Below are positions 1 to 8,794 of a stretch of DNA of 64,000 nucleotides, piece by piece; position 1 is the first letter of the stretch, and every line of letters starts with the position of its first letter. This stretch comes from Streptomyces endocoffeicus (lineage in GTDB: Bacteria; Actinomycetota; Actinomycetes; Streptomycetales; Streptomycetaceae): NCBI RefSeq assembly GCF_016741935.1, contig NZ_JAERRG010000009.1:62001-126000 (forward strand), written 5' to 3'. Under the pieces are notes generated by a model. That model did no database searches and was not told where the DNA came from. It was given only the letters and a program-made list of their open reading frames with translations. Both the position numbers and the translations under genes were made by a program.

Positions 1-426
1 CCGCACACCCGTCCGCGCCCAGGCCCGGACGACGGCGAGCACCATCGCGTCCATGTCCTTCATGTCGATGGCGCCCCGGCCCCAGACGACCCCGTCGCGC
101 ACCTCCCCGGAGAAGGGGTGCACGGTCCAGTCGGCGGGCTCGGCGGGCACCACGTCCAGATGGCCGTGGACCAGCAGGGCGGGCGCGGACCGGTCGGTGC
201 CCTCGATCCGGGCGACGACATTGGTGCGCCCCGGCGACCGCTCCAGCAGGGTGGGCTCGATCTCCACGTCGCCGAGCATCTCCGCCACATACTCGGCGGC
301 CGGGCGCTCCGAGCAGTCGCCGCCGCCGCGGTTGGTGGTGTCGATCCTGATCAGATCGGAGGTGAACCGCACCACCTCCTCCAGCGCCTGGGCGTCGATC
401 GCCTCGGCGCGGCCCGCGTCAGCCAT
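1..426 (-). CDS. M20-family metallopeptidase (partial; C-terminus outside window)
   Basis: Only the first 142 codons are present; the gene runs off the left edge. The visible protein has the N-terminal half of the M20 catalytic domain: a start with IRIDTTNRGG, the zinc-binding stretch HGHLDVVPAEP, then WGRGAIDMKD, which carries the bridging aspartate. The family covers carboxypeptidases, dipeptidases and deacylases acting on peptide or acyl-amino-acid substrates, and this fragment cannot separate them. The ATG at 426 overlaps the end of the upstream M55 aminopeptidase by 8 bp, which suggests translational coupling and a joint role in peptide turnover. Family is clear; substrate is unknown. 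Confidence 0.85.
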   Translation of the reverse strand, partial: MADAGRAEAIDAQALEEVVRFTSDLIRIDTTNRGGGDCSERPAAEYVAEMLGDVEIEPTLLERSPGRTNVVARIEGTDRSAPALLVHGHLDVVPAEPADWTVHPFSGEVRDGVVWGRGAIDMKDMDAMVLAVVRAWARTGVR

Positions 427-1252
427 ATTGCTCCTCCACCGCGGCCGAGACGACCGTCGTGACGGCCTTGAAGCAGCGGATCCCCTCGTACATGGTCGGT
501 GAGGTGTACGCGACGCGCCGCTCGCCGCTGCGCTCCACGCCCGGCACGACGCTCGCCGCCCCCACCAGATGCTCGGCGTCGAATTCCAGCTCCAGGGTGA
601 ACGGCCCGCCGCGGGCGGGCTCATGGCGCACCGCCAGCGCCGCCGCCTCCCGCGCCGCCTCCCGGATGTCCGCGGCCGTGCGGGCGGGGGTGCGGCACAC
701 CGCCGCATAGCGCGAGACATAGTCCTTGACCGCGACGCACCGGGCGCCGGGCACATAGTCCTTGGCGTCCTCGCAGGTCTTGTCGTCCCCGGTGATCAGC
801 ACCACCGGCACCCCGTACTCGGCGACCACCAGTGCGTTGAGCCGGCCTTCGCTCGCCCGCGCGCCGTTCACCCATACGCCGGTGATGGAGTTGGCCAGGT
901 AGGTGTGGGCGAGGACGCCCTCGGTGCCAGCGCCGGTGTGATAGCCGACGAACGCCACCCCGTCCACATCACCGTGCTGCACGCCCTCGACCATGCTCAG
1001 GGTCTTGTGCCGCCCGGTGAGCATCTGCGCGCGCTCGTCCAGCTCCTCCAGCAGCAGATTGCGCATGCTCCAATGCGCCTCGTTGATGAGCACCTCGTCC
1101 GCGCCGCCGTCGAGGAACCCCGCGACGGCCGCGCTCACATCGGAGGTGAACAGACGGCGGCAGCGCTCCCACTGCGGGGTGCCGGGCAGCACATCAGCCG
1201 GCCAGGTCACGCCGGTGGCGCCCTCCATGTCGGCGCTGATGAGGATCTTCAT
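419..1252 (-). CDS. M55 family D-aminopeptidase (DppA-like)
   Basis: A 277-residue protein starting MKILISADMEG, the M55 opening motif whose D8 and E10 are zinc ligands in Bacillus DppA. Other matching residues are H60 (INEAH), H105 (GYHTGAGT), H115 (LAHTY) and E135 (ARASEGR), so the binuclear zinc site looks intact. The family cleaves D-amino-acid-containing dipeptides and is linked to recycling of cell-wall D-Ala peptides; that role is knowledge of the family, not shown here. It overlaps the downstream M20 peptidase by 8 bp, so the two are probably cotranscribed. Length is normal for the family. Confidence 0.9.
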   Translation of the reverse strand: MKILISADMEGATGVTWPADVLPGTPQWERCRRLFTSDVSAAVAGFLDGGADEVLINEAHWSMRNLLLEELDERAQMLTGRHKTLSMVEGVQHGDVDGVAFVGYHTGAGTEGVLAHTYLANSITGVWVNGARASEGRLNALVVAEYGVPVVLITGDDKTCEDAKDYVPGARCVAVKDYVSRYAAVCRTPARTAADIREAAREAAALAVRHEPARGGPFTLELEFDAEHLVGAASVVPGVERSGERRVAYTSPTMYEGIRCFKAVTTVVSAAVEEQYG

Positions 1253-1358
1253 GCCTCGTCACGTTACGCGCCGCGCCCGACCCGAACCACCCCTGTGGAT
1301 AACTGGTCCAGTCCACCGTTCCGGCCTGCGGCGCGCGGGGTCCGCCCGCCACGTCGGA

Positions 1359-2078
1359 CTACGCCCGCGAGACCACGAACCAGCGGGCCGGCAGCTCGAC
1401 CCGGGAGCCGTCCGGCCACTGCTCCGTTTGGGCCAGCGCCGTCGGGCCGTCGGCCAGGATCTCCAGCCCGGCCTCCGCCAGCACCTCCGGAACCTCCTTG
1501 TCCGCCGCGTCGGCCGGCCGCAGCCCGTGGTCGAGAACCCGGCGCAGCTTCGGCGGCGGACCGCCCGGGCTCCCCGCCAGCTTCGCCAGCACGGCCTTGG
1601 ACTCCTCCGTCAGCTCCGCGACGAACCCCCGCCCGCGCCGCCCCAGCAGCGTGGCCACCGCCTCCGCGACCGGTCGCCGGTCGGCGGCGTCGCTCTGGTG
1701 GATGACGGCCCGCATGTACACATTGGCGTCGTCGAGCCGCCGGGCCAGGTCCGCCACCGCGGCCGTGTCCGTCAGGCTCAGCCGCCGGTACTCCGCCGCG
1801 CCCGCCGGGTCGGCGCGCCGTGCGTGCTCCACCGCGGCCTGGGACAGGTCCACGCCCAGCGTCCGCCCGAAGCGGGCGGCCAGATAGCGGGTCTGGGTGC
1901 CGTTGCCACAGCCCAGGTCGACGATCGGCAGCGAGGTGTCGGCGTGCGGGGCGAGCAGGTCCAGATGCGGGGCGGCGCCCAGCGAGGGGTCCACGTCCCA
2001 TATGGCGTCCCCCGGGACGTCCGAGGTCTCCCGCCAGTAGCTCTCCCACGCCTGCCGGTAGCGCTCCGAGACGCTCAT
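1359..2078 (-). CDS. Class I SAM-dependent methyltransferase
   Basis: A 239-residue protein from the ATG at 2078, which has GGGGAGCGGCG just before it. The SAM-binding motif I is IVDLGCGNGTQTRYLA near residue 51, followed by TLGVDLSQ (motif post-I). The reading frame stays open upstream to 2189, but that extension is encoded by a 24-bp minisatellite and lacks a ribosome site, so I reject it. No substrate-specific motif is recognisable; it resembles small-molecule methyltransferases of the Methyltransf_25 or _31 type. It lies 74 bp downstream of the SpoIIE-like phosphatase on the same strand. Confidence 0.8.
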   Translation of the reverse strand: MSVSERYRQAWESYWRETSDVPGDAIWDVDPSLGAAPHLDLLAPHADTSLPIVDLGCGNGTQTRYLAARFGRTLGVDLSQAAVEHARRADPAGAAEYRRLSLTDTAAVADLARRLDDANVYMRAVIHQSDAADRRPVAEAVATLLGRRGRGFVAELTEESKAVLAKLAGSPGGPPPKLRRVLDHGLRPADAADKEVPEVLAEAGLEILADGPTALAQTEQWPDGSRVELPARWFVVSRA

Positions 2079-2093
2079 CGCCGCTCCCCTGGG

Positions 2094-2183
2094 TGTGCCA
2101 ACGCCTGATCGGCCGGATGTGCCGACGGCTCCTGGGCCGGATATGCCAACGCCTACTCGGCCGGATGTGCCAACGCCTGCTCG
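2094..2183. repeat. 24-bp tandem repeat (about 3.75 units) crossing a stop codon
   Basis: Units start at 2094, 2118, 2142 and 2166, each close to TGTGCCAACGCCTGATCGG plus CCGGA. The last full unit and the partial fourth encode the C-terminal residues ALAHPAE of the SpoIIE-like phosphatase; the other units lie beyond its stop at 2153-2155 in the gap before the methyltransferase. The period divides by three, so the repeats read as an open frame in the phosphatase direction and again as a false N-terminal extension of the methyltransferase. Confidence 0.85.
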
Positions 2184-4642
2184 AACCACACCGTTTTACC
2201 GCGCCCCGTGCGGCTCGTCCCCCACTCGCGCGCCAGTTTGCTGATCACCCGCAGCCCGCGCCCGCTCTCGTCCTCGCGGTCCGCGCTCAGCAGCGCCGGC
2301 AGTTCGTGGTCGTCGTCGGTGACCTCGCACAGCAGGGCGTCGGTACGCACCAGCCGCAGCCGCACATGGTGGGTGTGGGCGTGCCGTATCGCGTTGGTCA
2401 CCGCCTCGCTCACCAGGAGCTCGGCCGTCTCCACGGACTCCGGCAGCCCCCACCGCAGCAGCCGCTCGCGGACGAGCCGGCGCGCCCGCCCGACCTCGCT
2501 GGGGTCCAGCGCGAGCCGCCACTGGGCGACGTCCTCGGCCGGTATGCCGTTCAGCCGGGCCATCAGCAGCGCCACGTCGTCCTTACGGCCGTCACGGCCG
2601 TCCGTGTCGCGGGAGGCGGCGGCCAGCGCCCGGATGATGGTGTCGCAGGCGTCGTCCATGGACGCCGCCGGATGCGCCGCGGACTCGCACAGCGCGGCGA
2701 TCCCCGCGCCGATGTCCTGGCCCCGCACCTCGACCAGGCCGTCCGTGCACAGCACCAGCCGGTCGCCGGGCGACACCCGCACCGTCACCGTCTCGAAGGG
2801 CACCCCGCCCACGCCGATCGGCGCCCCGGTCGGCAGATCCAGCAGCTCGCTGCGGCCGTCCCGGGCCCGCACCAGCACGGGCGGGATATGGCCCGCGTTG
2901 GAGACCACCAGCTCGGAGCCGACGGGGTCGTAGACGGCGTACAGACAGGTGGCCAGATAGTGCTCGCCCAGCCGCTGGGCCAGATCGTCGAGGTTGCGCA
3001 GCAGCTGTGCGGGCGGCAGATCGAGCGCGGCCATGGTCTGCACGGCGGTGCGCAACTGCCCCATCATCGCCGCCGAGGTGAGCCCGTGCCCCATGACGTC
3101 GCCGACCACCAGCGCGGTGCGCGACCCGGGCAGCTTGATGGTGTCGAACCAGTCTCCGCCGACCCGGCCGAGCCGGGTGCCGGGCAGATAGCGGGTGGCG
3201 GTGTCGCAGCCCGCCATGCGCGGCGTCACCTGGGGCAGCATGCTGTCCTGGAGCGTCTCGGCGACGTTCTCCTGGTAGGTGTACATCCGGGCGTTGTCGA
3301 GGACGAGCCCGGCACGGGCGGCCAGTTCGGCGCCGGTCGTACGGTCCATGTCGTCGAACGGCTCCCGCCCCCGGCGCCGCAGCAGCACCATGAAGCCCAG
3401 CACCACATCGCGCGCCTTGAGCGGCACGATCAGGATCGACCGGCCGTTGATCAGGGGCCTGAGGTCGCGCTTCTCGAACTGCCCGGCGATCCGGTCGCCC
3501 ACCTCGTCGCTGAGGTGCGGGATCAGCACCGGTTCGCCCGTGACCATGCACTGGAAGAACGGGGTGTGCTCGGGGAACGCGATGCTCTCCCCGACCGGCA
3601 CGGTGTCGTCCCAGCGGCCCGGTTCGTCGTTGTGCTCGACCCAGACGCGGTGCCAGACGGTGGTGACGTCGGGCGGGCCGTCGGGGAACCCCTCGCCCGC
3701 CAGCACCTGGGCGCGCAGATGGGTCCCGGCGAAGTCCGCGAAGCGCGGGACGGCGGCGCTGGTCACCTCGCGGATGGTGCGGGCGAGGTCCAGGGAGGTG
3801 CCGATGCGGCCGCTGACCTCGTTGAGGAACTCCAGCCGCTCACGGACCGCCGCGTACTCCAGGTCCACCTCGTCGGGGTCCGCCGAACGCTCGGGGGCGT
3901 GCGTCCGATCCGGTGCGCCGTCCGCCGCGATCGCGCTCCGCCGTACGGCCTCCTGGCGCGCCCGGCGCTCGCGGCGCTCGCGGTAGCGGGGCATCCCCCA
4001 GTCCGGGGTCACCGGGACGCGCTCGTGGTGACTGATCTCCAGCACCGGATAGCCCAGTTCCAGCACCTGGGCGACGATCCGGCCGGCCGTGGCCGGGCCC
4101 ATGTTGGGCAGGATGTCGGGCAGCCGGCCGGCCAGCCGCTCGGCGCCGGGGAACTCGGTGTGCAGCGCGAATCCGGGCCCGATCCGCTCGTCGCGCCCCA
4201 GCGCGTCCCCGCCCACCCCCTGGGTGTCCGCCGCCAGCACCAGCAGCCGCTCCGGGCCGGGGCCCACCAGCGGATACGCCCACCACAGGACGTCCACCCG
4301 GCCATGGCCCGGCTCCGCCATCCGGGCCCGCCCCGCGGTGGGGTAGTACACGGTGCCGAGCCGCGAGTCGTCGAGCTCCGGGCCGTCCGTCGCGTCGGTG
4401 CGCACCTCGGCGTGGCGTAACGCCCCCGAGACCGGCATCAGATCGACGGCGGGACGGCCGACGGCCTGTTGCCGCGTGGGTCCGAAGAGCCTGCGCGCCC
4501 CCGAACTCCAGTGTGTGACCCGCCCCTCGGCGTCGATGACGACGACCGCGAGCGGCATCCTCCCGTGGACACCCCTGCGCTGCTCCGGCACCGCGGGCGG
4601 CTCGCCCTGGCCGTCGTCGCAGCGCGACGTGCCGTACTCCAT
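2153..4642 (-). CDS. PAS-GAF-PP2C (SpoIIE-type) serine phosphatase with C-terminal HATPase domain
   Basis: An 829-residue multidomain regulator. In order: a PAS-like segment (about 25-80, PLAVVVIDAEGRVTHW), a GAF domain (about 285-445), a PP2C/SpoIIE phosphatase domain (about 460-680; GGDWFD, VGDVMGHG, CTDGLVE, RKDDVALL metal motifs) and an RsbW-like HATPase_c domain (about 690-825; EAVTNAIRHA, CEVTDDD, GRGLRVI). Such proteins dephosphorylate anti-anti-sigma factors in response to a sensed signal, and the HATPase part may act as an anti-sigma kinase. The ATG at 4642 is preferred because AAGGAG sits 10 nt upstream; a GTG at 4663 is possible. The C-terminus is encoded by a tandem repeat. Partner sigma-regulator genes are not in this window. 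Confidence 0.92.
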   Translation of the reverse strand: MEYGTSRCDDGQGEPPAVPEQRRGVHGRMPLAVVVIDAEGRVTHWSSGARRLFGPTRQQAVGRPAVDLMPVSGALRHAEVRTDATDGPELDDSRLGTVYYPTAGRARMAEPGHGRVDVLWWAYPLVGPGPERLLVLAADTQGVGGDALGRDERIGPGFALHTEFPGAERLAGRLPDILPNMGPATAGRIVAQVLELGYPVLEISHHERVPVTPDWGMPRYRERRERRARQEAVRRSAIAADGAPDRTHAPERSADPDEVDLEYAAVRERLEFLNEVSGRIGTSLDLARTIREVTSAAVPRFADFAGTHLRAQVLAGEGFPDGPPDVTTVWHRVWVEHNDEPGRWDDTVPVGESIAFPEHTPFFQCMVTGEPVLIPHLSDEVGDRIAGQFEKRDLRPLINGRSILIVPLKARDVVLGFMVLLRRRGREPFDDMDRTTGAELAARAGLVLDNARMYTYQENVAETLQDSMLPQVTPRMAGCDTATRYLPGTRLGRVGGDWFDTIKLPGSRTALVVGDVMGHGLTSAAMMGQLRTAVQTMAALDLPPAQLLRNLDDLAQRLGEHYLATCLYAVYDPVGSELVVSNAGHIPPVLVRARDGRSELLDLPTGAPIGVGGVPFETVTVRVSPGDRLVLCTDGLVEVRGQDIGAGIAALCESAAHPAASMDDACDTIIRALAAASRDTDGRDGRKDDVALLMARLNGIPAEDVAQWRLALDPSEVGRARRLVRERLLRWGLPESVETAELLVSEAVTNAIRHAHTHHVRLRLVRTDALLCEVTDDDHELPALLSADREDESGRGLRVISKLAREWGTSRTGRGKTVWFEQALAHPAE

Positions 4643-5343
4643 AGGCGGAAGACTCCTTCGCACGCAAGATCTGCGACAGCGCTACCCACGGTACGGCTGT
4701 TGCGGGCGACTGCGGGAGGCAATACCCGAATAGGTGTCATGTGCGACTAGGTGCGAGGCAGTCGCCGCGGCGCGCCTCCCGGCGGATCCTTCCCCTCCCC
4801 GCCCCTTCCCACAGCATCGATATGCGGCTCCGCCGCGTGGCAGGGGCTCCGCCCCCGGACCCCAGGGCCCGACGAGCCGACCACCGCCGCGATCAGCTCA
4901 CCGCCCAGCGCGCCTACCGCGCCACCCGCGACGTGGTGGCCGAGCGGCTGGCCAGTGGGGAGGGGCCGGGGCCTCCGCGGGACGGGCGCCGTTCGCGGCG
5001 GGCGGTAAGGGCGTGAACACCTGCACCGGTGGGCTGATCGCGAGCGGCACACCGGCGCAGCCGCTAACCAGGCGGACGCCCGCACACACCCAGACCGCCC
5101 GGCCAGAGTCCGGGGCCGAGCCCCGGTTCCGCCCCGCCCCCGGACCCCAGGAGCCGAGAAACCGACCGCCACCGCGCTCAACTCACCGGCCGGGGCACCG
5201 ACCGTGGCACCCGCGACGCGGCCGGGGTCCGGGGCGGAGCCCCGGTTGAGGGAAGGGGCGGGGAGGGGAGCGGCCCGCCGCGGGCGGCGCGATCCGTCGG
5301 ACGCCCCCGAGCCCTCCTGGTCCGCCTAGCCCTCCTAGCCCGC
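4643..5343. other. Gene-free stretch with two diverged copies of a GC-rich repeat
   Basis: About 700 bp between the phosphatase start and the MFS gene end with no convincing gene; open frames here lack ribosome sites and recognisable product. It contains two related segments, about 4849-4935 and 5135-5219, both starting CGCCCCCGGACCCCAG and then matching imperfectly for about 85 bp. The second is flanked by GGGGC-GAGCCCC type short inverted repeats (about 5110-5130 and 5228-5246) that could form hairpins. These look like noncoding interspersed repeats or remnants of a decayed coding repeat. Confidence 0.5.
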
Positions 5344-7902
5344 CTAGTCCTCGTAGCCCAGTTGGAGATCGCGCTCCGTACGGCCGCCGCCCGCGATCTG
5401 GAGGACCGTCGCCACCGGCGGGTAGCCGGCCGCGATGACCGTGTATTCGCCCGCCGACAGGTCGATGAAGCGGAACGCTCCTTCGGGGCCCGTGGTCGCC
5501 GTGTCGACCACGTTGCCCGCCGCGTCCAGCAGCGTGACCCGGGCGTCCTCCACCACCCGGCCGCCGGTGGCCCGCACGACCCCGCGCAGGACCGCGCCAC
5601 CGGCCAGTTCGATGTCCTGCCGGGTCTCGCGGGCGGCCTGGACGGTGACGGGGAGGGCAGCGGGGCGGAACGCGGGAGCGCTGGCGGCGAGGGTGTACTC
5701 ACCCGCCACCAACTCCTCCATCACATAGCCCCCTTCGCGGCCGCTGCGGGTGGCCGCGACGACCTCGCCACGCACATCGGTCAGGGTGACCGTCGCCTCC
5801 CTTACGGGCGTGCCATCCGCCGTAAGGACGGCACCGGCGAGCCGTCCCGCGCCGCCGAGTACCACGTCCAGCTCGACCGGCCGGTCCCCGACGGTGACGC
5901 TGACCGCCCGCGGCTGGTGGCCGCCGGCCGCCGCGATCAGGACGTACGACCCGGCGCCCGGTGTGCTCAGCGCGTACCGCCCGTCCTCCCCGGTGGCACC
6001 GCGCCCGATCTGGCGTCCGCCGACGTCGATGAGGGTCAGGGCCGCCCGTGGGACCGAGGTGCCGTCGTGGTGCTGGACCGTGCCGCAGACCGGGACGCCC
6101 GCGGTGGGCGGCGGCGCGGTGGGCGAGGCGGCCGCGGCGTGCCGGGGCCGGGCGCTCGTGCGCGCGGCCGGTACCACGGGGTCGTGCAGATCTTGCGGGT
6201 CTTGCTGGACGGCATAGTCGGTGTGGGACACCAGAGGTTTCTCCTTCAGGAGGAAGGCGAGCAGGAAGCCCAGGACGAGCACCGGCACGAGATAGAGGAA
6301 GATCCGCGGCATGGCGTGGGCGTACGCCGCGATGTAGCCGTCACGCAGGGCGCCCGGCATGGCGTGCACCATCTGCGGGGTGACCGAGTCGGGGTCGGGC
6401 AGACCGGTTCCGTCGCCGCCGCGCCCGTACGCCGCCCCGGAGGGCAGGTCGACCTGGAGGCGGTCGGTGAGCCGGTTGGCGAAGAGCGTGCCGAAGACGG
6501 CCGCGCCGACGCTGCCGCCGATCTGCCGGAAGTAGTTGTTGGCGCTGGTGGCCGAGCCGAGGTCGGCCGCGGGCACGGAGTTCTGCACGACGAGGACGAG
6601 CACCGGCAGGACGAGCCCGATGCCGAGCCCGAGGACACCCATCCACAGGCTGTAGTCCTGGCGGGGGGTGTCCTCCTCCAGCCGGGAGAGCAGCCACATG
6701 CCCGCGATGGAGATCAGCCCGCCGACGACGGGGAAGACCTTGTAGCGGCCGGTGCTGCTGATGAGGTGTCCGGAGACGATGGAGGCCAGCACCATGCCGC
6801 CCATCATGGGCACCATCAGCAGCCCCGACTCGGTGGCCGAGACGCCGTCGACCATCTGGAGGAAGGTCGGCAGATAGCTGGCGGCGCCGAAGAGGGCGAC
6901 GCCGATGACGGCGCCGATCAGCCCGCTGACGCAGAAGACCGAGTCGCGGAACAGCCGCATGGGGATGATGGGTTCGGGGACGACGCACTCCACGACGACG
7001 AAGAGGATCGCCGAACCCGCCGCCCCCAGGGCGAGCCCGAGGATGACGCGGGAGCCCCACGCGTACTCCGTGCCGCCCCAACTCGTCAGCAGCACCGCGC
7101 AGGTGGAGAACAGGGACAGGAACAGCGCGCCCAGATAGTCGAAGCGGGCCCGCCGCGGCGGCTCCGGCACCTTGAGGACGGCGGCCACGACGGCGAGGGT
7201 GAGCAGCCCGAAGGGGACGTTGACGTAGAAGCACCAGCGCCAGGAGGCATGGTCGGTGAAGAACCCGCCGAGCAGCGGCCCGGCCACCGAGGCGAGACCG
7301 AACGCGGCGCCGATGAGCCCCATATAGCGGCCACGTTCCCGCGGGGGAACAATATCGGCCATGATCGCCTGGACGCCGATCATCAGACCGCCGGCGCCCA
7401 CGCCCTGTACCGCGCGGAAGGCGATCAACTCCTCCATCGTGCGTGACCAGCCCGCGAGCGCGGATCCGGCGATGAAGACGACGATCGCGAAGACGAAGAC
7501 GCTCTTACGGCCGATGAGATCGCCCAGCTTGCCGTAGAGCGGCAGCACGACGGTGACCGCGAGGAGGTAGGAGGTGACGGTCCAGGACATCTTGCCCAGG
7601 CCGTGGAGTTCGCCGACCACCTCGGGGAGGGCGGTGGCGACGATGGTCTGGTCGAGGGCCGCGAGCAGCAGCGCGAGCATCAGCCCGAAGAAGACCATCC
7701 GCACCCGGGCCGGGCCGAGCGGGGCGGGCGCCGGGGCGGCGCCGTCCGCCGGGTGCGGCGCCGCACCCGCCCCGGCGCCGCCGGCTTCGGTTCCGTCGTC
7801 GGTGGCGTGGGCGGGAGGGCCCGCCGGTTCGTATCCGCCGTGCTCGTGGCTCTCTCGCCGCTTGGGCACGGTGGCGCCGGTGGTCCCGGTGGTGCCGCCC
7901 AC
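5344..7902 (-). CDS. DHA2-type MFS efflux transporter fused to three C-terminal CarboxypepD_reg-like domains
   Basis: 852 residues from a GTG at 7902 preceded by GGAGAAGGAC. Residues about 65-565 are a 14-helix EmrB/QacA-type transporter: LDQTIVATALP in helix 1, motif A GKLGDLIGRKS, and motif C-like VAGPLLGG. The last 250 residues (about 605-852) are three tandem beta-rich repeats, each with a pattern like V(R/P)-ATVTLTD...G-YTL or EGAFRF-DLSAGEYTV, which I read as carboxypeptidase regulatory-like domains. The transporter part should export small toxic compounds by proton antiport. In a 14-helix topology the tail would face the cytoplasm, unusual for domains mostly known outside the cell. Substrate is unknown; no adjacent regulator. 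Confidence 0.88.
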   Translation of the reverse strand: MGGTTGTTGATVPKRRESHEHGGYEPAGPPAHATDDGTEAGGAGAGAAPHPADGAAPAPAPLGPARVRMVFFGLMLALLLAALDQTIVATALPEVVGELHGLGKMSWTVTSYLLAVTVVLPLYGKLGDLIGRKSVFVFAIVVFIAGSALAGWSRTMEELIAFRAVQGVGAGGLMIGVQAIMADIVPPRERGRYMGLIGAAFGLASVAGPLLGGFFTDHASWRWCFYVNVPFGLLTLAVVAAVLKVPEPPRRARFDYLGALFLSLFSTCAVLLTSWGGTEYAWGSRVILGLALGAAGSAILFVVVECVVPEPIIPMRLFRDSVFCVSGLIGAVIGVALFGAASYLPTFLQMVDGVSATESGLLMVPMMGGMVLASIVSGHLISSTGRYKVFPVVGGLISIAGMWLLSRLEEDTPRQDYSLWMGVLGLGIGLVLPVLVLVVQNSVPAADLGSATSANNYFRQIGGSVGAAVFGTLFANRLTDRLQVDLPSGAAYGRGGDGTGLPDPDSVTPQMVHAMPGALRDGYIAAYAHAMPRIFLYLVPVLVLGFLLAFLLKEKPLVSHTDYAVQQDPQDLHDPVVPAARTSARPRHAAAASPTAPPPTAGVPVCGTVQHHDGTSVPRAALTLIDVGGRQIGRGATGEDGRYALSTPGAGSYVLIAAAGGHQPRAVSVTVGDRPVELDVVLGGAGRLAGAVLTADGTPVREATVTLTDVRGEVVAATRSGREGGYVMEELVAGEYTLAASAPAFRPAALPVTVQAARETRQDIELAGGAVLRGVVRATGGRVVEDARVTLLDAAGNVVDTATTGPEGAFRFIDLSAGEYTVIAAGYPPVATVLQIAGGGRTERDLQLGYED

Positions 7903-8128
7903 GTCCTTCTCCCCTCGTCACGTCTGCGCCGCCCATTTCTCGCATCACGCGCAACGGGGGGCAAACAGCGACGAATCGCCAACGAGGGGCCGCGGACGGC
8001 ATTCGCCCCGGTGAGAGTGTGTACGGGGGTATGCGGGACCGCGGGGAAAACCACCCGAACCGGTGAGTGCGACGCTCGGTCCGGGGGCCGGGGACGGGGA
8101 CGGGGCCAGGGACGGGATCAGTACGCCA

Positions 8129-8188
8129 TGGGCACCATAAGCGACGCCATAAGCGACGCCGAAAGCCGCACCAAAAGCGGCGTCATAG
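8129..8188. repeat. 12-bp tandem repeat, about five units
   Basis: Read on the minus strand the units are GACGCCGCTTTT, GGTGCGGCTTTC, GGCGTCGCTTAT (twice) and GGTGCCCATGGC. They sit just past the stop of the SRPBCC gene. An open frame through them would encode AAFG/VAYG tetrapeptides but has no start signal, so I treat it as a noncoding short repeat. Confidence 0.7.
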
Positions 8189-8191
8189 GCG

Positions 8192-8635
8192 CTATTCGGC
8201 CGTCTCGGCGGCGAGCTTGGCCAGCAGCTCGTCGTAGATCCGGGCCAGCCCCTTCGGGGCGAAGGTCCGCTCGAAGAAGCCGCCGATGCCGGTCGCGCCG
8301 GTCCAGGTCGAGGTGACGACGACCCGCGACTTGCCCTCACCCGCCGGGGTGACGGTCCAGGTGGTGACCATCGAGGAGTTGCGGTCCTTCTCGATCAGCT
8401 GGCCGTCGGACGGCTCGGAGACCTCCAGCAGGCAGTCGCGCACCCGCTTGCTGGTGGCCTGGAGCTTCCAGTGCACGACGGTGCCCTCGCCGTCGCCGCC
8501 CTCGCGCACCTCGTACTCGCTGAACTGCTGCGGGAGGAGCCGGGGGCGGGTGTCGCGGTAGTCGGCGAGTGCGTCGAACACATCCTCGGGCTTACCCGTG
8601 ACGATCCGCTCCGTGGTGGCCTCGACCTGCCCCAT
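8192..8635 (-). CDS. SRPBCC (START-like/polyketide cyclase fold) family protein
   Basis: A 147-residue protein beginning MGQVEATTERIVTGKPEDVFDALADY, the usual N-terminal strand-helix of the SRPBCC fold, and ending with the long C-terminal helix GLARIYDELLAKLAAE. The mid-region TVTPAGEGKSRVVVTSTW is the antiparallel sheet. Members bind hydrophobic ligands in a deep cavity; no catalytic residue marks a reaction here. Starts at the ATG at 8635 and is transcribed away from the radical SAM gene. Ligand unknown. Confidence 0.82.
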   Translation of the reverse strand: MGQVEATTERIVTGKPEDVFDALADYRDTRPRLLPQQFSEYEVREGGDGEGTVVHWKLQATSKRVRDCLLEVSEPSDGQLIEKDRNSSMVTTWTVTPAGEGKSRVVVTSTWTGATGIGGFFERTFAPKGLARIYDELLAKLAAETAE

Positions 8636-8730
8636 CGCATTTCCTTCCGCCCTCGACGTGGCGCCTCCAGCCCATGGCGCCCTGACAGGCGCAAGCCAAC
8701 CACCTCAGGGGCACCGGCCCAAATCCGGGG

Positions 8731-8764
8731 TTGACTAAAACCAATCAAACATGTGTTCTATTGT
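8731..8764 (+). promoter_or_regulatory. Promoter with LexA-like (SOS) box before the radical SAM gene
   Basis: A consensus-like -35 TTGACT (8731-8736) is followed 18 bp later by a weak -10 around GTTCTA (8755-8760). Overlapping the -10 side is AAACATGTGTTC (about 8747-8758), one mismatch from the GAAC-N4-GTTC LexA box of actinobacteria. The whole patch is locally AT-rich. From memory, the mycobacterial homologue Rv2578c was listed among SOS-box genes, which fits this site. Confidence 0.6.
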
Positions 8765-8794
8765 GGTACCGAGCGAGACCCGGAGGTGCCTGCG

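Noticed and set aside
1820..4420. An 866-residue plus-strand frame
   Set aside because: Antisense to the SpoIIE-like phosphatase, whose PP2C and HATPase motifs are clear.
5362..7446. A 694-residue plus-strand frame
   Set aside because: Antisense to the MFS fusion gene, acidic Gly-rich shadow frame, no ribosome site.
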